Assembly: GCA_003241685.1 (NCBI GenBank)
Contig: QFPJ01000034.1
Location: 1-33,988, forward strand
Reading direction: 5' to 3'
DNA length: 33,988 nucleotides
From: Sphingopyxis macrogoltabida
Lineage (GTDB): Bacteria > Pseudomonadota > Alphaproteobacteria > Sphingomonadales > Sphingomonadaceae
Shown piece after piece: positions 1 through 6,995 of the stretch. The notes under the pieces are model-generated. The model did no database searches. It had not been told where the DNA came from and saw nothing but the letters and a program-made list of their open reading frames with translations. The stretch's first letter is position 1. Every line of letters begins with the position of its first letter. The translations under genes and the position numbers were made by a program.

Positions 1-2556
1 CGTCGTCAGATATTGGGCATTGGTCAGGTTGCGACCCCACACACCGACTTCCAGTCCGCTTTCGAGCGCGATCGTGAACGAGGCGTTGAGCTGGTTCACT
101 TCGCGCTTCAGCTGCTGGGCGACGGTCATCGGCAGGCCGACAAGGCCGTCGACGATCTGCGTCGGGCTTTCATACTGATAGTCGACATGCGCGATCGCGC
201 GGGTGCCGCCCGCGAATTCGTGGGTGTAGGTTCCGCCGAGCGACATCGCCAGTTCGGGCACGCCCGCAGGCTGGCTGCCCGAAATGTCGCCGAAGGCCGA
301 CCCGACGAAGCTGTCATATTTCGGATCGAGCACGGTGACGGCAAGCGTCAGGTTCAGCCCGTCAACGGGGCGAACCGACCCGTCGAACTCCAGGCCCCAG
401 GTCGACTGTTCACCGGCATTGGCCAGCGCAAAGCCGGTGCCGGTGAAGACGTTCGACTGGAACCCCTTGATCGACTGCTTGAACAGCGCAAGGTTCAATG
501 CCGCAACCGACCACTGGCCCTTCAGGCCGATTTCATAGACTTCCGATTCCTCCGGCGCCGCGAAGCGCGAGCCGGTCGACAGGTTCGGTGTGGCGAGGCC
601 GCCCGAGATGATCCCCGGCAGGTCGCTGGCGAGCGGACGGCTGTCGCGCGACAGGTTGACCGAGCTAGCCTTGAAGCCCGTGGCATAGGTCGCATAGACG
701 TTGACCGTGTCGGTCAACTCATACGACAGGCGCGCGCTCCACGCGAGATCGCCGTCGTTCGTGCGGCCATTCTCGACGGCGTTCGGCAGGTTCAGGAAAG
801 GCGGCAGGAACTGGAACGCCTTCAACCCATTGAGCGGGTTCGCGGCCGGATTATTCTGGTTCGCATTGGCAAAGGTCTGCACCGCCGACGATATGGCGCC
901 GAAAGCGGCCGGGTTGGCGCCCGCGAAAGCGCCGATTTCGCCCGCCGTCGCCGAACGGCCGAGGCCAAGGGCGGTGCCGACCTGCTGCGCAAGGCCGCCC
1001 TGGAACAACAGCTGGTTGCGGAACGGCGCATAGGCCGGCGCATCCAGGTTGATGCCCGAAAACACGTCGCTGCTGACGACATTGGTCGAAAAGCGCTTCT
1101 TGTCCTTCGTATAGTTGGCACCGGCGGTGAAGGTCAGGCGATCGCTGATCTCGAAGTCGACCGTGCCGAAGATCGACCAGGCCGTGTTGGTCAGGCGATA
1201 GGATTCGTCGAGACCGCTGCCGTCGCTGAAGAACTGGCCGACATATTTGGTCGGCGCGCCTTCCAGAGCGCCCAGCGTCTGTTCGAGCAGCGCGACGTTG
1301 AGCGCATTGCCGCTCGCCGCACGGATGAGCTGGTCGCCATAGGGACGGAAATCGTCACCGAAATAAATGTCGTTCTTCTGATCGATCTTTTCGTGGAAAT
1401 AATATCCGCCGAGCAGGAAGTTGACCGGACCGTCGAAATCCGACGTCAGCCGCAGTTCCTGCGTCCAGGTGTCGATGCCGACGCTGGCGCTGTTTTCGCC
1501 GATCAGGTCGGCGGCGGTGAAGTCGGAATCCTGGTTGGTATCGGCGCGCACCTCGCGATAGGCGGTGATCGACGTCAGCGCCATATTGCCCAGGTCATAG
1601 TCGATCTGCGCCGACCCGCCGTAATTTTCGATCCGGTTCGTCGACAGGAAATTATTATACACCCGGTACGAAAAGGGGTTGGCCGGATCGACGCTGGGGC
1701 CGCCCGCCAGCGCATTGGTGATCGCGATCGTCGGACCGGCGATGACATTGGCGGCAATGCAGCAATTTTCGTCGATCTTGTCATAGTCGCCGATCAGGCG
1801 GATCGACAGCGCATCGGTCGGTTCGAACAGCAGCTGCCCGCGCACGCCCCAGCGATTGCGATCATTGACGTCGGTGTCCAGGTTGAGATCCCGCGCATAG
1901 CCGTCGCGGCGATTGAAATTGCCGGCGAGCGAGAAAGCCGCGGTTTCGCTGATCGGGCCGGTTACATTGCCCTTGACGGTGACGGCGTCATAATTGCCAT
2001 AGGTTGCCTCGACCGAACCGCCGAATTCATACTGCGGCCGTTGCGTGACGATGCTGATGACACCGGCCGACGCATTTTTGCCGAACAGGGTCGACTGCGG
2101 CCCGCGCAGCACCTCGACGCGTTCCAAATTGGGCAGGTCGCCGATCTGCGCCGCCGAACGCGAGCGATAGACGCCGTCGATGAACACGCCGACCGACGGT
2201 TCGATACCGGCATTGTTCGCACCGTTGCCGAAGCCGCGGATGATGAAATTGGTGTTCGCGCTCGACTGGAGCTGCGCGACGCGCAGGCTGGGAACCGCCG
2301 ATTGCAGATCGATCAGGTCGCGGATCTGGGAATTCTCGATTTCCGCGGCCGACGTTACCGACACGGCGATCGGCGTATCCTGCAGGGTCTGCGACCGCTT
2401 CGACGCGGTGACGATGATTTCATTGCCATAGTCGTAGCTGTTCGTCTGCGGCGCGGCGACCGGATCGGCATCGGCCGTATCCTGGGCGAAGGCAAAGACA
2501 GGGGTCGTTGCGGCGCACAACATGGTGGCGCCCAACAGAATGTTGCGCATGGTCAT
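1..2556 (-). CDS. TonB-dependent outer-membrane receptor (3' end beyond window)
   Basis: Imports a ligand (siderophore, cobalamin, glycan or similar; substrate not deducible) across the outer membrane using TonB energy. The protein starts MTMRNILLGATM and has a signal peptide ending near VFAFAQ. A TonB box (EIIVTASKR) follows at about residue 45, then a plug domain with the typical PSLRV, IRGFG, GVFIDGVYRSR and VEVLRGPQSTLFGKNASAG motifs at about 90-150, then a long beta-barrel with many aromatic strand ends. 852 codons are visible and no stop is reached, so the last barrel strands lie beyond position 1; the visible end (NLTNAQYLTT) is the usual penultimate region. Start 2556 is preceded by GGAGAG at a workable distance. 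It lies 185 bp downstream of the decarboxylase-like gene on the same strand, so it may be co-transcribed or have its own promoter. The family call is firm and the ligand unknown. Confidence 0.95.
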   Translation of the reverse strand, partial: MTMRNILLGATMLCAATTPVFAFAQDTADADPVAAPQTNSYDYGNEIIVTASKRSQTLQDTPIAVSVTSAAEIENSQIRDLIDLQSAVPSLRVAQLQSSANTNFIIRGFGNGANNAGIEPSVGVFIDGVYRSRSAAQIGDLPNLERVEVLRGPQSTLFGKNASAGVISIVTQRPQYEFGGSVEATYGNYDAVTVKGNVTGPISETAAFSLAGNFNRRDGYARDLNLDTDVNDRNRWGVRGQLLFEPTDALSIRLIGDYDKIDENCCIAANVIAGPTIAITNALAGGPSVDPANPFSYRVYNNFLSTNRIENYGGSAQIDYDLGNMALTSITAYREVRADTNQDSDFTAADLIGENSASVGIDTWTQELRLTSDFDGPVNFLLGGYYFHEKIDQKNDIYFGDDFRPYGDQLIRAASGNALNVALLEQTLGALEGAPTKYVGQFFSDGSGLDESYRLTNTAWSIFGTVDFEISDRLTFTAGANYTKDKKRFSTNVVSSDVFSGINLDAPAYAPFRNQLLFQGGLAQQVGTALGLGRSATAGEIGAFAGANPAAFGAISSAVQTFANANQNNPAANPLNGLKAFQFLPPFLNLPNAVENGRTNDGDLAWSARLSYELTDTVNVYATYATGFKASSVNLSRDSRPLASDLPGIISGGLATPNLSTGSRFAAPEESEVYEIGLKGQWSVAALNLALFKQSIKGFQSNVFTGTGFALANAGEQSTWGLEFDGSVRPVDGLNLTLAVTVLDPKYDSFVGSAFGDISGSQPAGVPELAMSLGGTYTHEFAGGTRAIAHVDYQYESPTQIVDGLVGLPMTVAQQLKREVNQLNASFTIALESGLEVGVWGRNLTNAQYLTT

Positions 2557-2716
2557 GATGATGTTCTCTCTCCAACCTGCCAGCGCGTGGCCCATCGGCC
2601 TGAGGAGGGGATACTCCGGCAGGAAATCGCCGCTGTAGTAAGGTTGGACGGCGCGTCAACGTGGCCGCGGGAGGACGTGCCGCTTTCTTGGGCATTTGTG
2701 GCTAAAAAGCAACAGT

Positions 2717-2727
2717 TTGCAGTGCAA
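2717..2727. promoter_or_regulatory. 11-bp palindrome TTGCA-G-TGCAA, possible operator
   Basis: A perfect inverted repeat with 5-base arms and one central base lies in the 185-bp gap between the decarboxylase-like gene and the TonB receptor gene. It could be an operator for the receptor. A repeat this short can arise by chance, and no regulator gene is adjacent. Confidence 0.2.
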
Positions 2728-2741
2728 CATGGCAGGCGGCC

Positions 2742-3950
2742 TCAGTCGAGCAGTCGCTCCGTCGTCTGGCCGCGCATGCAATGGTCCGACGCCATCGCGG
2801 CGCCATAGCCCCCTGCATTGAGCAGCGCGATCAGGTCGCCCTCGGCCAGCGGCGGCATCGCGACATCCTCTGCCCACAGGTCCAGCGCCTCGTTGATGTT
2901 GCCGGCGATCGTGCAGATTTCCGGTGCTCCGGCGCGGGGCAAACAGGCGACCGGCTCGCACGGCAGGTCGTAGAAGACGGGTTCGGGATGCAGGTTGAAC
3001 CCGCCGTCGACGCTGACGAACAGCGTGTCGCGCTTGCGTTCGACATCGGTCACGCCCAGCACGAGCAGCCCCGCGTCCTTGACCAGATAATCGCCCGGCT
3101 CGACCGCGATCTCGACGCCGCGTCCCGCCACATGGCGGCGCAGCAACCCGGCCCATAGCGCCAGGTCGAGCGGACGGTCGGCGGCGCGATGCGACAGGCC
3201 CAGCCCGCCGCCGATATTGACCACGCGCGCGTCGGGCAGGTCGTCCAGAAAGGCCAGCCCCGCCCGCAGCGCAGCCTCCCAATCGCCAAGCTGGGCGTCC
3301 AGATAGCCGCAGCCGACGTGAAAGTGTAGGCTGGTGACGCGCAGATCATGCTCGCGCGCCGCGGCCAGCGCGGCATCCCATTGTTCGCGATATATGCCGA
3401 ACTTGGTCGTCCGCGCCCCGGCGTAGGTCAGCCGGTCGCTGTCGCCATAACCGACCCCGCGCGCCGGATTGACGCGGATGCCGATGGCGCGGCCCGGCCG
3501 ACGCTCGCCGATCCGCCGGATCATGCCGACGGTGTCGCAATTGATCGTCAGCGCATCCTGCGCCAGCAGCCGGTCGAGGTCGCGGCGCGACACGCCGGTG
3601 CCGGTGAAGCTGATGCGGTCGGCCGAAAAACCGCACGCCAGCGCCCGGTCGAGTTCGTTCGGCGAACAGATGTCGATACCGCAAAGACCCGTTTCGGCCA
3701 GCATTGCGAGCAGCGGCGGATGGCGGTTGGCCTTCATCGCATAATAGACGCGGTGCGGGATGCCGGTGGCGGCCAGCGCGGCGCGCACCCGGTCCAGATT
3801 GGCGCGTACCCGCGCCGCCGAATAAAGGTAGAGCGGGCCCTCCGCCGCGTCGGCAAGCGCCGCGACATCGTGCCCGGCAAAGCTCAGCCGTCCGGCGTCG
3901 TAGCGCAAGTCATCGCGTTCCCACCAGGTCGCGGGCGGATTTTCAGCCAT
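2742..3950 (-). CDS. Fold-type III PLP-dependent decarboxylase-like protein (DAP/ornithine decarboxylase family)
   Basis: The 402-residue protein has the alanine-racemase-fold barrel plus C-terminal domain of the diaminopimelate/ornithine decarboxylase family. Visible motifs: PLP lysine in YYAMKAN (Lys73), HFHVGCG (His211), the glycine loop NIGGGLG (245-251) and the C-terminal AGGYGAAMAS. Two signature positions deviate. The phosphate-binding EPGR is EPGD (284-287). The GPxCxxxD motif that supplies the essential cysteine reads GNINEALD (350-357), with Asn where Cys is expected. The substrate is therefore probably not meso-diaminopimelate, and activity may be changed or lost. Start 3950 (MAENPPATWW) sits 10 bp after the SET gene's stop, so the two are almost certainly one operon; an upstream extension in frame would run into the SET gene. 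A role in making or modifying an amino-acid-derived compound is inference only. Confidence 0.85.
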   Translation of the reverse strand: MAENPPATWWERDDLRYDAGRLSFAGHDVAALADAAEGPLYLYSAARVRANLDRVRAALAATGIPHRVYYAMKANRHPPLLAMLAETGLCGIDICSPNELDRALACGFSADRISFTGTGVSRRDLDRLLAQDALTINCDTVGMIRRIGERRPGRAIGIRVNPARGVGYGDSDRLTYAGARTTKFGIYREQWDAALAAAREHDLRVTSLHFHVGCGYLDAQLGDWEAALRAGLAFLDDLPDARVVNIGGGLGLSHRAADRPLDLALWAGLLRRHVAGRGVEIAVEPGDYLVKDAGLLVLGVTDVERKRDTLFVSVDGGFNLHPEPVFYDLPCEPVACLPRAGAPEICTIAGNINEALDLWAEDVAMPPLAEGDLIALLNAGGYGAAMASDHCMRGQTTERLLD

Positions 3951-3960
3951 GGCGGCGGGG

Positions 3961-4437
3961 TCAGGCGGCTTCGGACGCGCGGGCCCGCGCGCCGAGGAAA
4001 TCCTGGCCGGCGCCGTTCGCGGGTTCGTCGCGGCCGGTGATCCAGCCGCGGCACGACGGCGCGCCGCACGCACAGGCGAACTGGACGTGCAGCCGGTCCT
4101 CGGTCGCCGCATAGTCGATCGTCAGCCGCTCCCCCGCCGCGATCGCGCGCAGGGCGACAAGCTGGAACCGCGTCATGTCGAGCCGGCAATTGGGGTCGCA
4201 GCCGTGCGACAGATAGCCGATGTGGCGCGTCCCCGATATGTGAAGGCCGGGCTGGACCTGAAGGCTGTGCTGCGAGATATGCGGGCCGATGTCGCCGTCG
4301 AAACTCTCCAGCACCGCGCCCGCCGCAACGACACCAAGCGCGCGGACGCACAGGCCGACATCCGCGTCGCGGCAGACCGTCAGGCACGGATCATCGGCCG
4401 CGGCCCCGGCCGCCCAGCTCAGCGATGACAGATGCAT
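3961..4437 (-). CDS. SET domain-containing protein (putative protein-lysine methyltransferase)
   Basis: A compact 158-residue protein, essentially one SET domain plus post-SET. SHGCDPNC (77-84) corresponds to the SAM-binding NHxCxPN motif, LTIDYA (105-110) carries the conserved Tyr, and CACGAPSCRG (122-131) matches the CxCxxxxCxG zinc-binding post-SET. SET proteins transfer methyl groups from SAM, usually to lysine side chains. Bacterial stand-alone members are less well understood and the substrate cannot be told here. The start has a G-rich stretch (GGGGGTTTAGGG) just upstream. It is the first gene of a pair with the PLP decarboxylase-like gene 10 bp downstream, an unusual combination that hints at joint work on a lysine- or ornithine-like substrate (inference). 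Confidence 0.85.
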   Translation of the reverse strand: MHLSSLSWAAGAAADDPCLTVCRDADVGLCVRALGVVAAGAVLESFDGDIGPHISQHSLQVQPGLHISGTRHIGYLSHGCDPNCRLDMTRFQLVALRAIAAGERLTIDYAATEDRLHVQFACACGAPSCRGWITGRDEPANGAGQDFLGARARASEAA

Positions 4438-4489
4438 TCCCTAAACCCCCATGACGCCGTGTCGCCCCACCGCGACGGCCCTGCGGTCC

Positions 4490-4936
4490 CTAAGTCCGAT
4501 TCCCTAATCCATAATCCTTATGGAATCGTAGCCGGTTTTGTCCGTGATCGCGATCATAGCGTATATCGTCCATCGTCGCGCGAACGATATGCAGGCCGAG
4601 CCCGCCGATCGGTCGGTCGTCGATCGACAGGCTGGTATCGGGCGGCGCGGCCGCCAGCGGGTCGAAGGCCATACCGTCGTCCACGACTTCGCCCACCAAC
4701 CGCCCCGGCCTATGCAGCAGCCGGACATCGACCGTCGGTTCGCCCTCGCGCACGCCATGGACGAAGATGTTGCTGACGACCTCGTCCAGCGCGACCAGCA
4801 ACTGCGCGGCGGCATGATCGGGAACGCCGACATCGACGAAAAAGCGTTCCGCGCCGTCCAGCAACGCCTGCAAACCGGCGTTCCCATCGGACAAAGTACA
4901 GGAAAATTCCGTCTCCACGACTGCGGTCATCCCCAT
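4490..4936 (-). CDS. RsbW/SpoIIAB-type anti-sigma factor, HATPase_c serine kinase
   Basis: A 148-residue stand-alone GHKL ATPase. The N-box reads LDEVVSNIFVHG (50-61, Asn56 for Mg-ATP), the G1 box DDGMAFDP (86-93) and the G2 box GGLGLHIV (111-118). Proteins of this size without sensor or dimerisation domains are switch kinases: they bind a sigma factor or other target and phosphorylate a STAS antagonist. A STAS gene starts 107 bp away on the opposite strand, which supports that pairing. An alternative start six bases downstream (MTAVVE, 4930) is possible; neither start has a clear ribosome-binding site. No sigma factor gene is in the window, so the target of the switch is unknown. Confidence 0.88.
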   Translation of the reverse strand: MGMTAVVETEFSCTLSDGNAGLQALLDGAERFFVDVGVPDHAAAQLLVALDEVVSNIFVHGVREGEPTVDVRLLHRPGRLVGEVVDDGMAFDPLAAAPPDTSLSIDDRPIGGLGLHIVRATMDDIRYDRDHGQNRLRFHKDYGLGNRT

Positions 4937-5043
4937 GGCAAGGCTGGCTCTTGCGCGGTATCAGCTTAATCGAGTGGAAAAATTTCTCAATCGCTACATA
5001 ATGGGAGCAGCATAGGGACCTGCGGATCGAAACGGGACGGGCA

Positions 5044-5376
5044 ATGGACATCAGGGAAGAACAGCTGGACGGCGCATGGCTGGTCGCGGCATCGGGGCGG
5101 ATCGACAGCAACAGCGCGCCGGAGCTGGAGGCGGTCCTGCCCGCCCGCGTGCAGGAACATGCCGCGACGATCATGGACCTGTCGGACGTCGCCTATGTCA
5201 GCTCGGCGGGGCTGCGCGTGTTCCTGAAAGGCGTGAAGGCGGCGAAGGCAAACGGCCACAAGCTGGCGCTGACCGGCCTGTCGTCCGCGGTGCACGAGGT
5301 GTTCGAAATCAGCGGCTTTACCGCAATTTTCACCATCGCCGCCGATGTCGACGCGGGCCTCGCCGCGCTCGGCTGA
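5044..5376 (+). CDS. STAS-domain anti-anti-sigma factor (RsbV/SpoIIAA type)
   Basis: A 110-residue single STAS domain. The signature MDLSDVAYVSSAGLRVFL (44-61) contains the phosphorylatable serine pair (Ser53/Ser54) just before AGL. In partner switching the unphosphorylated protein binds the RsbW-like kinase and frees its target; the kinase phosphorylates it and a SpoIIE-type phosphatase reverses this. All three activities are encoded within 8 kb here. The start follows GGGACGGG. The stop codon (5374-5376) directly abuts the stop of the convergent gene at 5377, leaving no intergenic base and no room for a terminator between them. The assignment is firm; its in vivo partner is inferred from proximity. 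Confidence 0.92.
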   Translation: MDIREEQLDGAWLVAASGRIDSNSAPELEAVLPARVQEHAATIMDLSDVAYVSSAGLRVFLKGVKAAKANGHKLALTGLSSAVHEVFEISGFTAIFTIAADVDAGLAALG

Positions 5377-6621
5377 TCAGGCCGGACCGGCCACGGCGAT
5401 CACGCCGTCCGGCCGCAACAGGATCGCGATCCGGTCGAGCAGGTCGCCCGCCGGCGCATCGGCATCGGCCCGGCCATAGGTTTCCGCCGCCGCGAACGTC
5501 GCCGCATCCGCGACCGCCAGCAGGCGGGGCGTGGCGGGCGGCGCGGCCTCGCTCCACGCAACATGCCGCAGCGCCGCAGCGCCAAAACCGTCGCGGGCCA
5601 GCGCCAAAGCCTCCTCGACGCCCAGATCGGGCAGGTTCCGGGTCAGGAAATCGCGCGCCGCGACCGCATGGGCCAGCGCGTCGAGGGGCGTATCGCCGCC
5701 GCATTGGCCAACGACCAGCACCGCCTGCCCGGCGCCTTCGCCCAAGGCAAAGAATGCGCCCGGCGCCGCGTCGCCGCACAGCCGCGCCGCGACATGCGCG
5801 CCCGCCGCCGTCCGGTCGAGCGGTGCGAAGGCTTCGCCGCGCCACGTCGCAAGCGCCGCGGCGTCGGTGCGGCCGCGGTCTTCCTCCGCCAGCCGGCGGT
5901 CGAGCGCGGCGAGCGCGGCATGACGATTGGCGTCGAGCAGCCGTAGCGCCGCGGCCAGATCGGCCGCCTCCGTGATTGTCAGCGCGCCAACGTCTGGGGC
6001 CGGCCGTCCCGCATCCAGCGCGGCGATGATACGGCGGCTGGCCGCCAGTTCGCGGCGGATACGGCGCGCCACATACCAGCCGGCGGCAAGCCCGACCAGC
6101 GCCGCCACCGCGACGCCCGCGACGATCCAGCGCAGCAGCCTGTCGAGCCGCGCGAACATGGGTTCGGCATCGATGCGCGCGGCCACGAAACCGCCGCCCG
6201 CCAGCGGCGCGCGCGCCACCACATGGCGGCGTCCATCGGCATCGCGCACAAGCGGCGCGGCTGTGGCCCCGGTGAACGGCGTGCCGCTGCCGGTTCCGGT
6301 GACGGGCGTGAAGGGCCGCGCCGCCGGGATCAGGTCGATGACGGTTCCGGCGGGCGTGACCAGGCTGTATCCGTCGAGGCCCGCGACATGCCGCGCCGCG
6401 CTCGCCAGCGCCGCGCGGCGCCGGTGATCGCCCACCAGGGCGTCCGGATCATCGACCGACGACAGAAATTCGGCGCCGGTGATCGCGGCGGCCAGCGCGC
6501 GATCGTCCAGCCCGCGCGCCATTTCGGTCCGGCTTTGTAAATAGAGCAAGGCGCCGTTCACCGCCGCGAGCAGGATCAGCAGCGGAATGGTCAGGGCAAG
6601 GATGATCGTCGTCAGGCGCAC
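5377..6621 (-). CDS. Two-TM membrane sensor with degenerate SpoIIE/PP2C-like C-terminus
   Basis: 414 residues if it starts at the GTG at 6621, which overlaps the end of the preceding gene; this is preferred to an upstream ATG deep inside that gene. A membrane helix at about 4-27, an extracytoplasmic domain (28-163), a second helix (164-185) and a HAMP-like linker lead to a C-terminal part (about 265-414) that lines up with the active phosphatase at 10784-12403. Where that enzyme has GGDLYDYF, VVGDVAGKG and SDDIAIL, this protein has ARLCGDAA, VVGQCGGDT and LLDRIAIL. The metal-binding aspartates are therefore missing or replaced. It looks like a pseudophosphatase that could sense a signal and bind STAS or kinase partners without catalysis (inference). 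It is the last gene of the operon 10709-5377. Confidence 0.7.
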   Translation of the reverse strand: MRLTTIILALTIPLLILLAAVNGALLYLQSRTEMARGLDDRALAAAITGAEFLSSVDDPDALVGDHRRRAALASAARHVAGLDGYSLVTPAGTVIDLIPAARPFTPVTGTGSGTPFTGATAAPLVRDADGRRHVVARAPLAGGGFVAARIDAEPMFARLDRLLRWIVAGVAVAALVGLAAGWYVARRIRRELAASRRIIAALDAGRPAPDVGALTITEAADLAAALRLLDANRHAALAALDRRLAEEDRGRTDAAALATWRGEAFAPLDRTAAGAHVAARLCGDAAPGAFFALGEGAGQAVLVVGQCGGDTPLDALAHAVAARDFLTRNLPDLGVEEALALARDGFGAAALRHVAWSEAAPPATPRLLAVADAATFAAAETYGRADADAPAGDLLDRIAILLRPDGVIAVAGPA

Positions 6622-6995
6622 CGCGGCAACGCCCCCAGATCGAGCAGCGCGACGATGAAGTCCGGGCATTCGCGCGCGATCGTGAACAGATGCGGGCGCG
6701 CGAGGGTCAGTGATTTCAGCCCGTCGGGACCGGCTAGATGGGCGTGCGGTGCGGGCAGCGAAAAGAGCAGCGACGGCACGTCGAACAGCAGCGGCACCGC
6801 CCGATCGCCCGCCATGGCCGACCCGTCGACGACGATATGCAGCAGGTCGCCGACCTGCCCCGCCTCGACCAGCAGCGCGCCGGGCGCGAAGCGGCGGGGT
6901 CGCACCTGCTGCGCCACCAGACGCCGCTCGCGATCGGTCAGCCGGTCGAACGGCGCGGTCGCGGCCAGCGCATCGGCGATTTCGGACGGCGTCAT
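6612..6995 (-). CDS. Small stand-alone cyclic-nucleotide-binding-like (CAP_ED) domain protein
   Basis: 127 residues. The N-terminal half fits the CAP_ED beta-roll: FDRLTDRERRLVAQQ, then RRFAPGALLVEAGQVGDLLHIVVDGSA (about 34-60), with the paired glycines and the hydrophobic roll. The phosphate-binding cassette (FGExAL...PRxA) is not recognisable; VPSLLFSLPAPHAHLAG stands in its place. Binding of cAMP or cGMP is therefore doubtful. The tail LARPHLFTIARECPDFIVALL resembles the lid helix region. No DNA-binding or catalytic domain is attached. The start ATG (6995) overlaps the stop of the upstream sensor as ATGA, and its stop overlaps the GTG start of the next gene, so translation is coupled on both sides. 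A regulatory subunit role for the neighbouring membrane proteins is inference. Confidence 0.72.
   Translation of the reverse strand: MTPSEIADALAATAPFDRLTDRERRLVAQQVRPRRFAPGALLVEAGQVGDLLHIVVDGSAMAGDRAVPLLFDVPSLLFSLPAPHAHLAGPDGLKSLTLARPHLFTIARECPDFIVALLDLGALPRCA

Noticed and set aside
13..2808. 931-codon plus-strand frame opposite the TonB receptor
   Set aside because: Composition is Arg-rich shadow protein without motifs; the minus strand carries clear receptor motifs.
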